From the NCBI GenBank assembly GCA_903823115.1, contig CAIJRN010000052.1:28285-92284 (forward strand): a stretch of DNA of 64,000 bases. The letters run 5' to 3'. Below, in pieces: positions 22,951 to 33,912 of the stretch (within the stretch, counting starts at the first letter, position 1; the number at the start of each line of letters is the position of its first letter). A model generated the notes under the pieces. The model was not told the origin of the DNA and did not search any database. It worked only from the letters and a program-made list of their open reading frames with translations. Both the position numbers and the translations under genes were made by a program. This stretch comes from an uncultured cyanobacterium. Its GTDB lineage: Bacteria > Cyanobacteriota > Cyanobacteriia > PCC-6307 > Cyanobiaceae.

Positions 22951-23430
22951 TCAGAGACTGCGCAGCACCTGCAGATCCTCGGCATCGAGGGGGCTGGGAA
23001 TGCCGTGACGCAGCTGATCGGCGAAACCGTCATCCGTACTGACGATCGTCAACAGGTAAACCCTGCCGGGGCCGGGATTCTCGAAGTCATGCAGGGAACC
23101 CTCCGGCACCACCACACTGTCACCGGTGCTGGCTTCAATCGTGGCGCCGTCGACGTGAAAACGCACCCGACCGCGCAGCACGAAATAGAGCTCGACCGCA
23201 TGGGCGTGGCGATGGGGCGGCACCCGCTCGCTGGCGTCGTGGATCTCGAGCATCAACGTCGGCCCGCCGCTGTCGGTGGAGGGATCGGCGATCAGGGCCA
23301 GACGGCAGTGATCACTCTCACTGAACCGATAGGCCCTCAATTGCTCGGGGTGCAGTCTCTGGGGCAGCACGGTCACACAGGTGCCAGGCGGCACAGCGGC
23401 CCTGACTCTGGCAGCACTCCACGAAGCCAC
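22951..23430 (-). CDS. Cupin domain-containing protein
   Basis: 'VPPHRHAHAVELYFVLRGRVRFHVDGATIEASTGDSVVVPEGSLHDFENPGPG'. Confidence 0.75.
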   Translation of the reverse strand: MASWSAARVRAAVPPGTCVTVLPQRLHPEQLRAYRFSESDHCRLALIADPSTDSGGPTLMLEIHDASERVPPHRHAHAVELYFVLRGRVRFHVDGATIEASTGDSVVVPEGSLHDFENPGPGRVYLLTIVSTDDGFADQLRHGIPSPLDAEDLQVLRSL

Positions 23431-23477
23431 TCGGAGCGTGTCTCCGGGATGGGGATCTGCACACGCAAGCGGCCCGC

Positions 23478-24242
23478 TCAGGCCCTGGCCACCAGGAGCA
23501 AGGACACGCCCATCAGCACCATCATCAGATTTTCCAGCACACTCACCGCCCCCAGCGGCGTGCGGGTGTTGCCGCCGACGCAGGCGCAGTCGAGGTCAAG
23601 CTTGTCGACATAGACGGCCTTGATCACCGAGAAGCCTCCCTCCAGGCCCATGGCGATGGCCAGCACCCCCACCGGCAGGGCCCCCAGCCGCGACAGGATC
23701 CCCAGGCCCACCAGCAACTCCAGCCAGGGATAGAGGTGGCCGTAGCGGGACCACTGCTGGCTGAGGCGGTCGTACTTGCGGAAGGTGGTGCGGAAAGCGC
23801 CCGGATCCATCAGCTTCAGGCAGGCCAGAAAAGCCAGGGCCACCCCCATGAAGCCAGCCACCACCCTGAAGCCAGCCACCCCCAGGTCAGCCGCCACGGC
23901 CACCAGCAGGGCCGTGCCGAACACCGCGACCACGGCCCGATAACTGCGCTCGCCACTTTTTTCCGGCGTCACCCCAAGCCGGCGGGCCAGATCGGTGTAG
24001 CCGCCGATTCGCTCCTCAGCGGCGAAGATCTGAGGGGTGGCGGCAACGCCGTGCTGCCGCTTGAAGGCCTCCACCGCCGCAGCGGTTTCCAGGGGATGGT
24101 CCTCAAAGGCAATCCCCTGGGCCTGGAGCAGCTCCAACGCCTTGAGTCCATAGGGGCAGAGATGGTCCGGGGTGACCATCCGGTACAGCCGCACCGGTGC
24201 CGCCAGTGCGGCGGGGGAGTGAGCTTTGGAGGCGGAGGCCAT
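23478..24242 (-). CDS. Glutaredoxin-like domain fused to MauE/DoxX-like redox-associated membrane protein
   Basis: N-terminal 'CPYGLKALELLQAQGIAFEDHPLE...VAATPQIFAAEERIGGYTDL' (glutaredoxin-like), then four-helix MauE-like region 'HLYPWLELLVGLGILSRL...DLDCACVGGNTRTPLGAVSVLENLMMVLMG'. Confidence 0.8.
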   Translation of the reverse strand: MASASKAHSPAALAAPVRLYRMVTPDHLCPYGLKALELLQAQGIAFEDHPLETAAAVEAFKRQHGVAATPQIFAAEERIGGYTDLARRLGVTPEKSGERSYRAVVAVFGTALLVAVAADLGVAGFRVVAGFMGVALAFLACLKLMDPGAFRTTFRKYDRLSQQWSRYGHLYPWLELLVGLGILSRLGALPVGVLAIAMGLEGGFSVIKAVYVDKLDLDCACVGGNTRTPLGAVSVLENLMMVLMGVSLLLVARA

Positions 24243-24312
24243 GCAACACATCAGAGATGCCCAGCCTGGCAAAGACTGGCGCGGTTGACCGAGCGACCCG
24301 CCACCCCCGGCC

Positions 24313-25058
24313 TCAGCGCCAGCTCTCGCGCCGCATCCAGCTGATCCAGTCGGCGGAGATCTGCTTGGGGCAGACCGCCTCACACTCGAGATGATTGCTG
24401 CAGCTGCCGAAGCCCTCGGCCGCCATCCGCTGCTGCATCGCCAACGCCCGCCGGGCCCGCTCCGGCTGGCCCTGGGGCAACTGGCCGAGATGGGCCAGCT
24501 TCGCCGCCACGAACAGGCTGGCCGAAGCATTGGGACAGCTGGCCACACAGGCGCCGCAGCCGATGCAGGTGGCGGTGTCGAAGGCGCTGGTGGCCTGGTC
24601 GCGGCCGATCAGGATCGCATTGGCCTCCGGGGCGCTGCCGGTGTTGACCGAGCAGTAACCGCCGGCCATCAGCAGGCGATCGAAGGCCGAACGATCGACG
24701 CTCAGGTCCTGCAGCAACGGGAAGGCCCGCGCCCGGAAGGGCTCCAGCACCAGGGTGTCGCCGTCGGCGAACTGGCGCAGATAGAGCTGACAGACGGTGG
24801 TGGCCGCCTGGGGCCCATGGGCCTGGCCATTGACCAGAAAGCCGCAGGCGCCGCAGATGCCCTCGCGGCAATCGTGCTCAAAACCCACGGGCCGCTCGCC
24901 GGCGGCGATCAACTGGCCATTGAGGCGATCGAGGGCCTCCAGCAACGACAGATCGGTGGACACCTGCTCCAGCCGGTAGGACGCGAAGGCCCCGGCAGCG
25001 TCCGCCGTGGCCTGGCGCCAGATGCGCAGATTCAGGCAGATCGTGGTCGCTGGATCGC

Positions 25059-25062
<4 letters not shown>
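24313..25062 (-). CDS. sdhB: Succinate dehydrogenase/fumarate reductase iron-sulfur subunit
   Basis: '[15 protein letters not shown]', '[18 protein letters not shown]', '[15 protein letters not shown]'. Confidence 0.93.
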
Positions 25063-27001
<1,939 letters not shown>

Positions 27002-27005
<4 letters not shown>

Positions 27006-27700
27006 CCGCCGGCCCCCGTTGCAGCCGGGCCGAGCCACACCAGCAGCAGTGGCAGCAGGGCGAAGCCAGCCCCCAGAACCAGGGCCAGACCGCGCCCAGT
27101 GGCGCGAATTCGGCCGCCATTGGCGCCGTCGAGCAGGCCGAGGCTGCGATGGGCGCTCTCATGGCCATGGAACAGATGCAGGGCCAGGGCCAGGCCTGCC
27201 GCCGCATACAACAGCAGGGACCAGGGCGAGCTCAACACCGCCAGCAGCATGGCCAGCTCCTGACCCGCCGGCGGCCGATGCCAGCGCAGCTGGCCCAGAT
27301 GCACGCTCACAAACACCAGCAGCAGGGCACCACTGGCGGGCAGCAGCCGGGCGCTCCAGGCCGCCCGGGTCTCGGCACCGGCCCCACGGCGACTGACCAG
27401 GGCAGAGCCGGCTGGACCACGGAGCCGGGCATTGGCCAGCAGTTTGACCAGGGCCAGCAGCGGATGGGCCAGCAACACGGCAGCCAGGGCCAGCTCCAGC
27501 GGCGCCAGCCACACCTGGCCGTGCAACCAGAGGGCAAGGCGCTCGAAGGCGGCAGGATCGAACAGGGCCAGGCCCAGGCCACCGAGATGGGCCACCAGGA
27601 ACAGCACCAGCGCCAGACCCGTGACAGGGATCCAGAGAGGTCGCCGAAGGGAACCGTTCAAGGCGAGCCGAGACTGCAGCGCCAACCCATGGTCGCCCAT
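27002..27700 (-). CDS. sdhC: Succinate dehydrogenase cytochrome b subunit (b558 family)
   Basis: Five predicted TM segments; '[18 protein letters not shown]', '[14 protein letters not shown]', '[18 protein letters not shown]' (heme-ligand His spacing); 4-nt overlap with sdhA. Confidence 0.85.
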
Positions 27701-27702
27701 CC

Positions 27703-27945
27703 TCAGGCCTCAGGTCGGCCGCGGCTGTTGCCGCTGAACCAGCAGCGCCGAGGCAGACGGGGCTTGTGTTCAACGCCCACCCAGCGCCCCTGATCCGCCA
27801 CGCCCCTGCCAGCCAGCCATTCGCTGAGCATGCAGCAGCAGGGGCCGTTGCAATCGACAGGAAGACCACCGGATCCCAAGGCCAAGGGCCTACAGCGGCG
27901 AATCCGGGCGTTGGCCGGCGCGCCAGCCCTGCCGGCCCCGGCCAT
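27703..27945 (-). CDS. Small cysteine-rich hypothetical protein immediately upstream of sdhC
   Basis: 'GSGGLPVDCNGPCCCMLSEWLAGRGVADQGRWVGVEHKPRLPRRCWFSGNSRGRPEA'; stop lies 2 nt before the sdhC start; coding-like third-position composition by eye. Confidence 0.4.
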   Translation of the reverse strand: MAGAGRAGAPANARIRRCRPLALGSGGLPVDCNGPCCCMLSEWLAGRGVADQGRWVGVEHKPRLPRRCWFSGNSRGRPEA

Positions 27946-27974
27946 GGGAGGGTGAGCCTCACCGTGGATGGCCC

Positions 27975-29246
27975 ATGCGACTCACGCGCCCTTCAACGCT
28001 GCTGAGCGCCTTTCTCACTCTGCTCAACGACAGGCTGGGCGAAAGCATCGTCTTTCCACTGCTGCCGTTCCTGCTGGCCGGCTTCACCAGCAACGACCGC
28101 AATCTCGGCCTGACCGTCGGCCTGCTCGGGGGGTGCTACGCCCTGGCCCAATTCACCGTCACGCCCCTGATCGGCGCCATGAGCGACCGCTTCGGCCGCA
28201 AGCCGGTGATCACGGTCTGCGTGGCTGGCTCGGTGCTGGGGCTGGCCCTGTTCGCCCTCACCATCAGCCTGCCCTGGCAGCGGCTCTGGCCCGGGGCCAC
28301 CGCCGCCGGCGTGCCCCTGGCCCTGATGTTCCTGGCCCGTCTGATCGACGGGGTCAGCGGCGGCACGGCGGCCACGGCCGGCGCCGTGCTGGCCGACATC
28401 TCGCCACCGGAGCAGCGGGCGCGGGCCTTCGGCCTGATCGGCGTGGCCTTCGGCCTGGGCTTCATCCTCGGGCCGGCCCTGGGGGGGCTGCTGGCGGGGA
28501 TCTCGGTCACCCTGCCGGTGCTGGTGGCCCTGGGCTTCGCCGTGCTGAATCTGGTGGTGGTGCTGACGTTGCTGCCGGAAACGCACCCGCTGGAAGCCCG
28601 CCTGGCCCTGCCGCGCAAGCGGGAGCTGCAGCCCTTCAGCCAGCTGGCGCGCGTGTTCCGCAATCCCCAGGTGCGGCGCCTCTGCCTGGCCTTCTTCCTG
28701 TTCTTCCTGGCCTTCAGCGGCTTCACCGCCGAGCTGGTGGTCTATTTCAAACAGAACTTCGGCTGGGGGCCGGGGATCTCGGCCAGCGCCTTCGTGGTGG
28801 TGGGAGTCGTGGCCACGGTGGTGCAGGGCGGCCTGATCGGCCCGCTGGTCAAGCGCTTCGGCGAATGGCGGCTCAGCCTGGCGGGGGTGGGCCTGGTGGT
28901 GGTGGGCTGCCTGATGATCCCGCTGGCCCGGGTGGATCATGCGGTGGTCGTGGTGTTTCCGGCGGTGGCGATCCTGGCCAGCGGCACCGGCCTGATCACC
29001 CCGTGCCTGCGCAGCCTCGTCTCCCGCCGCCTCGATGACAGCGGCCAGGGGGCAGCCCTGGGCAGCCTCCAGGGCCTGCAGAGCCTGGGCAGCTTCCTGG
29101 GCCCACCGCTGGCTGGTCTGGCCTACGTGAATCTGAACCGGCAGGCCCCCTTCTGGCTGGGCATCGCCCTGATGCTGGGGGTGGCGGTGCTGGTGGCCGG
29201 CGGCCTGCCCGGGCAAAAGCCGTCGATACATAGGTCGAGCCGCTGA
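27975..29246 (+). CDS. MFS transporter (multidrug/tetracycline-efflux type)
   Basis: 'PLIGAMSDRFGRKPVI' (MFS motif A), 'AGAVLADISPPEQRARAFGLIGVAFGLGFILGPALGG' (motif C). Confidence 0.88.
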   Translation: MRLTRPSTLLSAFLTLLNDRLGESIVFPLLPFLLAGFTSNDRNLGLTVGLLGGCYALAQFTVTPLIGAMSDRFGRKPVITVCVAGSVLGLALFALTISLPWQRLWPGATAAGVPLALMFLARLIDGVSGGTAATAGAVLADISPPEQRARAFGLIGVAFGLGFILGPALGGLLAGISVTLPVLVALGFAVLNLVVVLTLLPETHPLEARLALPRKRELQPFSQLARVFRNPQVRRLCLAFFLFFLAFSGFTAELVVYFKQNFGWGPGISASAFVVVGVVATVVQGGLIGPLVKRFGEWRLSLAGVGLVVVGCLMIPLARVDHAVVVVFPAVAILASGTGLITPCLRSLVSRRLDDSGQGAALGSLQGLQSLGSFLGPPLAGLAYVNLNRQAPFWLGIALMLGVAVLVAGGLPGQKPSIHRSSR

Positions 29247-29290
29247 GATTGCTACGTTCGAATCCCTGAGCTGCCCGAACACGGAGCACC

Positions 29291-31414
29291 ATGACGCAAC
29301 CGGTCGCTCCTGAGCTGTACATCAACCGCGAACTGAGCTGGATTGACTTCAACCATCGCGTCCTGGCCCAGGCGCTGGACGAACAGACGCCGTTGCTGGA
29401 GCAGGCGAAGTTCAGCGCCATTTTCAGCAACAACCTGGATGAATTCTTCATGGTGAGGGTGGCCTCCCTCAAATCCCAGCTGGAAGCTGGTGTCACCACC
29501 CGCAGCGACGACGGCCTCACCCCCAAGGAGCAACTGCAGGCCATCCACGCCAAACTGAGGCCCCTGCTGGAACTGCAGCAGCAGCACTACCGCCATTCGC
29601 TCAAGAGTCAGCTGTTCGAATACGGCGTGCAGCTGATCGATTATCTGCGCCTTAACGAACAGCAGAAAGCCTGGGCCGACGACTACTTCCAGCGCCTGAT
29701 CTTTCCGGTGCTGACGCCCCTGGCCGTGGATCCGGCCCACCCGTTCCCGTTCATGAGCAACCTCAGCCTCAACGTGGCGGCCCTGATCCGCGATCCGGAC
29801 AGCGGTCAGCAACAGTTCGCCCGCGTCAAGGTGCCCCAGAAAATCCTGCCGCGCTTCGTGCAGATCCCCACCGAGCTCTGCGCCCGCTTCCCCAGCCCCT
29901 GCTTCACGGCCGTGCCGCTGGAGCAGCTGGTGGCCTTCAACCTGAAATTGCTCTTCCCCGGCATGACGGTGGAGGGGCACTACTTCTTCCGGGTCACCCG
30001 CGACGCCGACCTGGAACTGCGGGATCTGGAGGCCGATGACCTGATGGAGGCCCTGCAGGAAGGCCTGCGCAAGCGCCGCATGGGCGGCGAGGTGGTGCGG
30101 CTCGAGGTGGCCGATGAGATGCCCGACGAGATCGTCCAGGTGCTGCTGGAAGGCACCGATGTGGAGGCCGAGGATCTCTACCGCATCAACGGACCGCTCG
30201 GGCTCGATGACCTGATGAGCCTCACCGGCATCCCCCTGCCCCAGCTGCGCGACGCCCCGTACCAGGGCCGCACCGTGCCCAGGCTGGCCCGGGCCCAGCG
30301 CAGTCGCCTGGCCGATGGCTCCCTGAAGCAGGAAGAATTTGAAAGCATCTTCCGGGTGATCCGCCGGGGCGATGTGCTGCTGCACCACCCCTACGACCTG
30401 TTCGCCACCTCGGTGGAGGAATTCCTGCATCAGGCCGCCGAAGACCCCTCGGTGCTGGCGATCAAGATGACCCTCTATCGCACCTCCAAGAACTCTCCGG
30501 TGGTGGCGGCCCTGATCCGCGCCGCCGAGAACGGCAAGCAGGTGATGGCCCTGGTGGAGCTCAAGGCCCGCTTCGATGAGGACAACAACATCCAGTGGGC
30601 TCGCCAGCTGGAACACGCCGGCGTGCACGTGGTGTACGGGGTGATCGGTCTGAAGACCCACACCAAAGTGGCCCTGGTGGTGCGGCGGGAGAAGGAACGG
30701 CTGCGCAGCTACATGCACATCGGCACCGGCAACTACAACTCAAAAACCTCGAATCTCTACACCGACATTGGGCTGCTGACGGCACGGGAAGACTTCGGCC
30801 AGGACGTGGTGGAGCTCTTCAACTACCTCACCGGCTTCTCCAAGCAACAGAGCTTCCGCAAACTGCTGGTGGCCCCCGTCACCCTGCGCAAAGGCATGGA
30901 GGGCCTGATCCGCCGCGAGATCGAGCACGCCCGCAACGGCCGTGGTGGCCATATCCGCGGCAAGATGAATTCCCTTGTGGATCCCGCGATCATCGCCCTG
31001 CTTTATGAGGCCTCCCAGGCGGGGGTGATCATTGAGCTGGTGATCCGCGGCATGTGCTCGCTGCGGCCAGGGGTGCAGGGAGTGAGCGAAACGATCAGTG
31101 TCAGCAGCGTGATCGGCCGTTTCCTGGAACACTCCCGCCTGTTCTGGTTCGCCAATGGCGGCCAGAGCGAATTATTCATCGGTAGCGCCGACTGGATGAC
31201 CCGCAACCTGGACCGGCGCGTCGAGGCGCTCGCCCCGATCGAAGATCCCCAGCAGCGCAGCCAGCTCGAACGCCTGATCCAGCTCTACCTGGAGGACAGT
31301 GGCGCCTGGCACATGCACAGCGACGGCCACTTCGACCAGCGCCAGCCGGAAGGCGAACCGCGACGGGCTCAGGCCTCTCTGATGGAACGCTGGCGCGGCG
31401 GATTGCCTAACTGA
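29291..31414 (+). CDS. ppk1: Polyphosphate kinase 1
   Basis: 'YINRELSWIDFNHRVLAQA', 'FSAIFSNNLDEFFMVRV', 'ALVELKARFDEDNNIQWARQLEHAGVHVVYGVIGLKTHTKVALVVR'. Confidence 0.95.
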   Translation: MTQPVAPELYINRELSWIDFNHRVLAQALDEQTPLLEQAKFSAIFSNNLDEFFMVRVASLKSQLEAGVTTRSDDGLTPKEQLQAIHAKLRPLLELQQQHYRHSLKSQLFEYGVQLIDYLRLNEQQKAWADDYFQRLIFPVLTPLAVDPAHPFPFMSNLSLNVAALIRDPDSGQQQFARVKVPQKILPRFVQIPTELCARFPSPCFTAVPLEQLVAFNLKLLFPGMTVEGHYFFRVTRDADLELRDLEADDLMEALQEGLRKRRMGGEVVRLEVADEMPDEIVQVLLEGTDVEAEDLYRINGPLGLDDLMSLTGIPLPQLRDAPYQGRTVPRLARAQRSRLADGSLKQEEFESIFRVIRRGDVLLHHPYDLFATSVEEFLHQAAEDPSVLAIKMTLYRTSKNSPVVAALIRAAENGKQVMALVELKARFDEDNNIQWARQLEHAGVHVVYGVIGLKTHTKVALVVRREKERLRSYMHIGTGNYNSKTSNLYTDIGLLTAREDFGQDVVELFNYLTGFSKQQSFRKLLVAPVTLRKGMEGLIRREIEHARNGRGGHIRGKMNSLVDPAIIALLYEASQAGVIIELVIRGMCSLRPGVQGVSETISVSSVIGRFLEHSRLFWFANGGQSELFIGSADWMTRNLDRRVEALAPIEDPQQRSQLERLIQLYLEDSGAWHMHSDGHFDQRQPEGEPRRAQASLMERWRGGLPN

Positions 31415-31554
31415 CGACCCCAGGCTGCCGATGTAATCAACGACACAGTAAAAAATCTTTGCGCAATGCTTACAGGGAATCCTCGGTTTGCGGACAACAC
31501 ATCCGCGCAACCGGTGCTACATTCCGGACAAATTCATTTCGGAGGCCTGGGGTG

Positions 31555-32682
31555 ATGGGGACACCTCTGCATTCCGCTCTCAATGTGCTGCATGCCAATG
31601 GCAGTAGCACACAAGGGGGCCGAGCAGTCACCTTGTCTGCTACTGCAGACCTGACAATTTCAGCCGATTCCACCGAAGACAAATCCAGCATTTGTGCTGC
31701 GGATCACAATCAATCTGCACCAAATGCAACGCCTGTCAAGGCGAGCCCGAAAACGAAGGCCGCCAGCGCCAAGGCCGCTAACCAGCGAGCAACAGGGCGT
31801 CTCAGTGCCGACTCGATCGGCTGGTATCTGAGCACGATCGGTCGGGTGCCCCTGCTCACCCCCGCCGAAGAGATTGAGCTGGCCCACCACGTGCAGGCGG
31901 CCAAACGCCTGACCCAGGAGATCGGCGAGGGCTACACGGCCAAGCAGCAGCGCCAGCTGCGCATGGGACAGCGAGCCCGGGATCGGATGATGGCCGCCAA
32001 TCTGCGCCTCGTGGTGAGCGTGGCGAAGAAGTATCAGAATCAGGGGTTGGAGTTGCTGGATCTGGTCCAGGAGGGGGCCATCGGCCTGGAACGGGCTGTC
32101 GACAAGTTCGATCCGGCCATGGGCTACAAATTCTCCACCTATGCCTACTGGTGGATCCGCCAGGGCATGACCAGGGCCATCGACAACAGCGCCCGCACGA
32201 TTCGCCTGCCGATTCATATCAGCGAAAAGCTCTCGAAGATGCGGCGCATCACCCGGGAGCTCTCCCATCGACTGGGCCGCCAGCCCAATCGCCTGGAGCT
32301 GTCCCACGCCCTGGGCATGGCACCCGAGGAACTGGAGGAGCTGATGACCCAGAGCGCCCCCTGTGCCTCCCTGGATGCCCATGCCCGCGGCGAAGAGGAT
32401 CGCAGCACCCTGGGCGAGCTGATCGCCGATCCGGCCAGTGGTGAGCACTTCGACTCGCTGGATCGGCATCTGCAGAAGGAGCACCTGGGCACCTGGCTCT
32501 CCCAGCTCAATGATCGCGAGCAGAAAATCCTGAAACTGCGCTTTGGGCTGGAGGGCAGCGACCCCCTCACCCTCGCCGAGATCGGCCGGCAGATCAATGT
32601 GTCGCGGGAACGGGTGCGGCAGCTGGAGGCCAAGGCGATCATGAAACTGCGGCTGATGAGCAACATGCAGCAGGCGGCCTGA
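31555..32682 (+). CDS. RNA polymerase sigma factor, RpoD/SigA-like group 2
   Basis: 'NLRLVVSVAKKYQNQGLELLDLVQEGAIGLERAVDKFDPAMGYKFSTYAYWWIRQGMTRAI', region 4 'REQKILKLRFGL...INVSRERVRQLEAKAIMKLR'; GGAGG upstream of ATG at 31555. Confidence 0.93.
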   Translation: MGTPLHSALNVLHANGSSTQGGRAVTLSATADLTISADSTEDKSSICAADHNQSAPNATPVKASPKTKAASAKAANQRATGRLSADSIGWYLSTIGRVPLLTPAEEIELAHHVQAAKRLTQEIGEGYTAKQQRQLRMGQRARDRMMAANLRLVVSVAKKYQNQGLELLDLVQEGAIGLERAVDKFDPAMGYKFSTYAYWWIRQGMTRAIDNSARTIRLPIHISEKLSKMRRITRELSHRLGRQPNRLELSHALGMAPEELEELMTQSAPCASLDAHARGEEDRSTLGELIADPASGEHFDSLDRHLQKEHLGTWLSQLNDREQKILKLRFGLEGSDPLTLAEIGRQINVSRERVRQLEAKAIMKLRLMSNMQQAA

Positions 32683-32691
32683 GTCCTGATC

Positions 32692-33381
32692 TTGGGCATG
32701 CCGAGCGGCGGATGGAGTCAACAGCTGATCGGCTCGGCCGCCGTGCTGCTCTGGCTCCTGGTGCTGGCGGTCCTGACCATGGCGCTGCGGGCCCGCTGGC
32801 CTGAACAACCGGAATGGAGCCGCAAGCTGGTCCACATCGGCGCCGGCCTGGTGGTGCCCCTGGCCTGGGGTCTGGGGATCGATCGCTGGATCGCCATCGG
32901 TGCGGCGGCACTCGTCACCCTGTTGGCCGCCTACAACCAGCGCCACAGGCTGCTGCCAGGGATTGAGGATGTGGGCCGCTCCAGCTACGGCACCATCGGC
33001 TACGGCGCCTCAATCACGCTGCTGCTGCTGCTCTGGTGGCCCGACCAGCACGCCACCGTGACCGCCGGCGTGCTGGTGATGGCGTTCGCGGATGGGCTGG
33101 CGGGACTGGTCGGTTCGAGCGTCGTCTCGCCCAGCTGGACGGTGCTGGGCCAGCGGCGCTCCCTGGTGGGCACACTGATCATGGCCATCACCAGCCTGGC
33201 GGTGCTGCAGGGGCTGGGGATGGTCTGCGCTGCCGCGGGCCTGCCGGCGCCGACCCCGCCCGAGGTGCTCGCTCTGGCCCTGACGGCCGTCCTGCTCGAG
33301 CAGATCGCCGTGCTCGGTCTGGACAATTTCACCGTACCGATCGGCATTGGCCTGCTCTGGCAACTGCTGAGTCAAACCTGA
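32692..33381 (+). CDS. Phytol/dolichol kinase-like (VTE5/VTE6-type) membrane protein
   Basis: 'RKLVHIGAGLVVPLAWGLGIDRW', 'GRSSYGTIGYGASI', 'MAFADGLAGLVGS'. Confidence 0.8.
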   Translation: MGMPSGGWSQQLIGSAAVLLWLLVLAVLTMALRARWPEQPEWSRKLVHIGAGLVVPLAWGLGIDRWIAIGAAALVTLLAAYNQRHRLLPGIEDVGRSSYGTIGYGASITLLLLLWWPDQHATVTAGVLVMAFADGLAGLVGSSVVSPSWTVLGQRRSLVGTLIMAITSLAVLQGLGMVCAAAGLPAPTPPEVLALALTAVLLEQIAVLGLDNFTVPIGIGLLWQLLSQT

Positions 33382-33404
33382 ACCGCGCGCCTGGGGGCTT
33401 CACT

Positions 33405-33752
33405 TCAGACCTGAAGCAGAGCTTCACAGCGCCGCTCCCAGTCCCGTTGACTGCCCAGAGCCGCCACCAGCAAGCGATCGCCAGGTTCCTCCCGCAGGCG
33501 CAGCTGCCATTGCCGGATCAGATCGGCCCGCTCCATCCAGACATCGAGCACGGTGCGCTGAATGGCCTCGCCATCCCAATCGCGACCCCGGGCGGTGTCG
33601 ACGGCCCAGGCGAGCAGATCATCGAGCTGAAAGGAGCGAAAGCCGGCGAAGGCGGGACCAGCGGCGGTGGCATCGGCTGTGCTGCTGCGCTGCTCCAGAT
33701 AGAACAACTGCAGGGGATCGGAAAGACCACAGAGCTGCAAGAGGTAAGTCAT
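33405..33752 (-). CDS. Uncharacterised 115-aa protein
   Basis: 'MTYLLQLCGLSDPLQLFYLEQRSSTADATAAGPAFAGFRSFQLDDLLAWAVDTARGRDWDGEAIQRTVLDVWMERADLIRQWQLRLREEPGDRLLVAALGSQRDWERRCEALLQV'. No family recognised. Confidence 0.7.
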   Translation of the reverse strand: MTYLLQLCGLSDPLQLFYLEQRSSTADATAAGPAFAGFRSFQLDDLLAWAVDTARGRDWDGEAIQRTVLDVWMERADLIRQWQLRLREEPGDRLLVAALGSQRDWERRCEALLQV

Positions 33753-33846
33753 GCGCCAACCCGCAGGGAACAACGACAGGCAACACCGTAAAGAATGCAC
33801 CGAGTCGCGGCGTCCACCGCGAACATTCCTTGAGGTGACTGATGTT

Positions 33847-33873
33847 CTGGCACTCACAATCCTTGAGTGCCAA
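33847..33873 (-). promoter_or_regulatory. CIRCE-like (HrcA operator) inverted repeat
   Basis: ctGGCACTC-acaatcctt-GAGTGCCaa: perfect 7-bp inverted repeat with 9-nt spacer; consensus CIRCE is TTAGCACTC-N9-GAGTGCTAA. About 95 nt upstream of the start at 33752. Confidence 0.65.
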
Positions 33874-33912
33874 TACAACCAGGCTGCCGTCTTTCCGATC
33901 ACACTGACACCT

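Noticed and set aside
29240-29275. TTCGAATCC string suggestive of a tRNA T-arm
   Set aside because: No acceptor, D or anticodon stems could be folded around it; it lies just upstream of ppk1.
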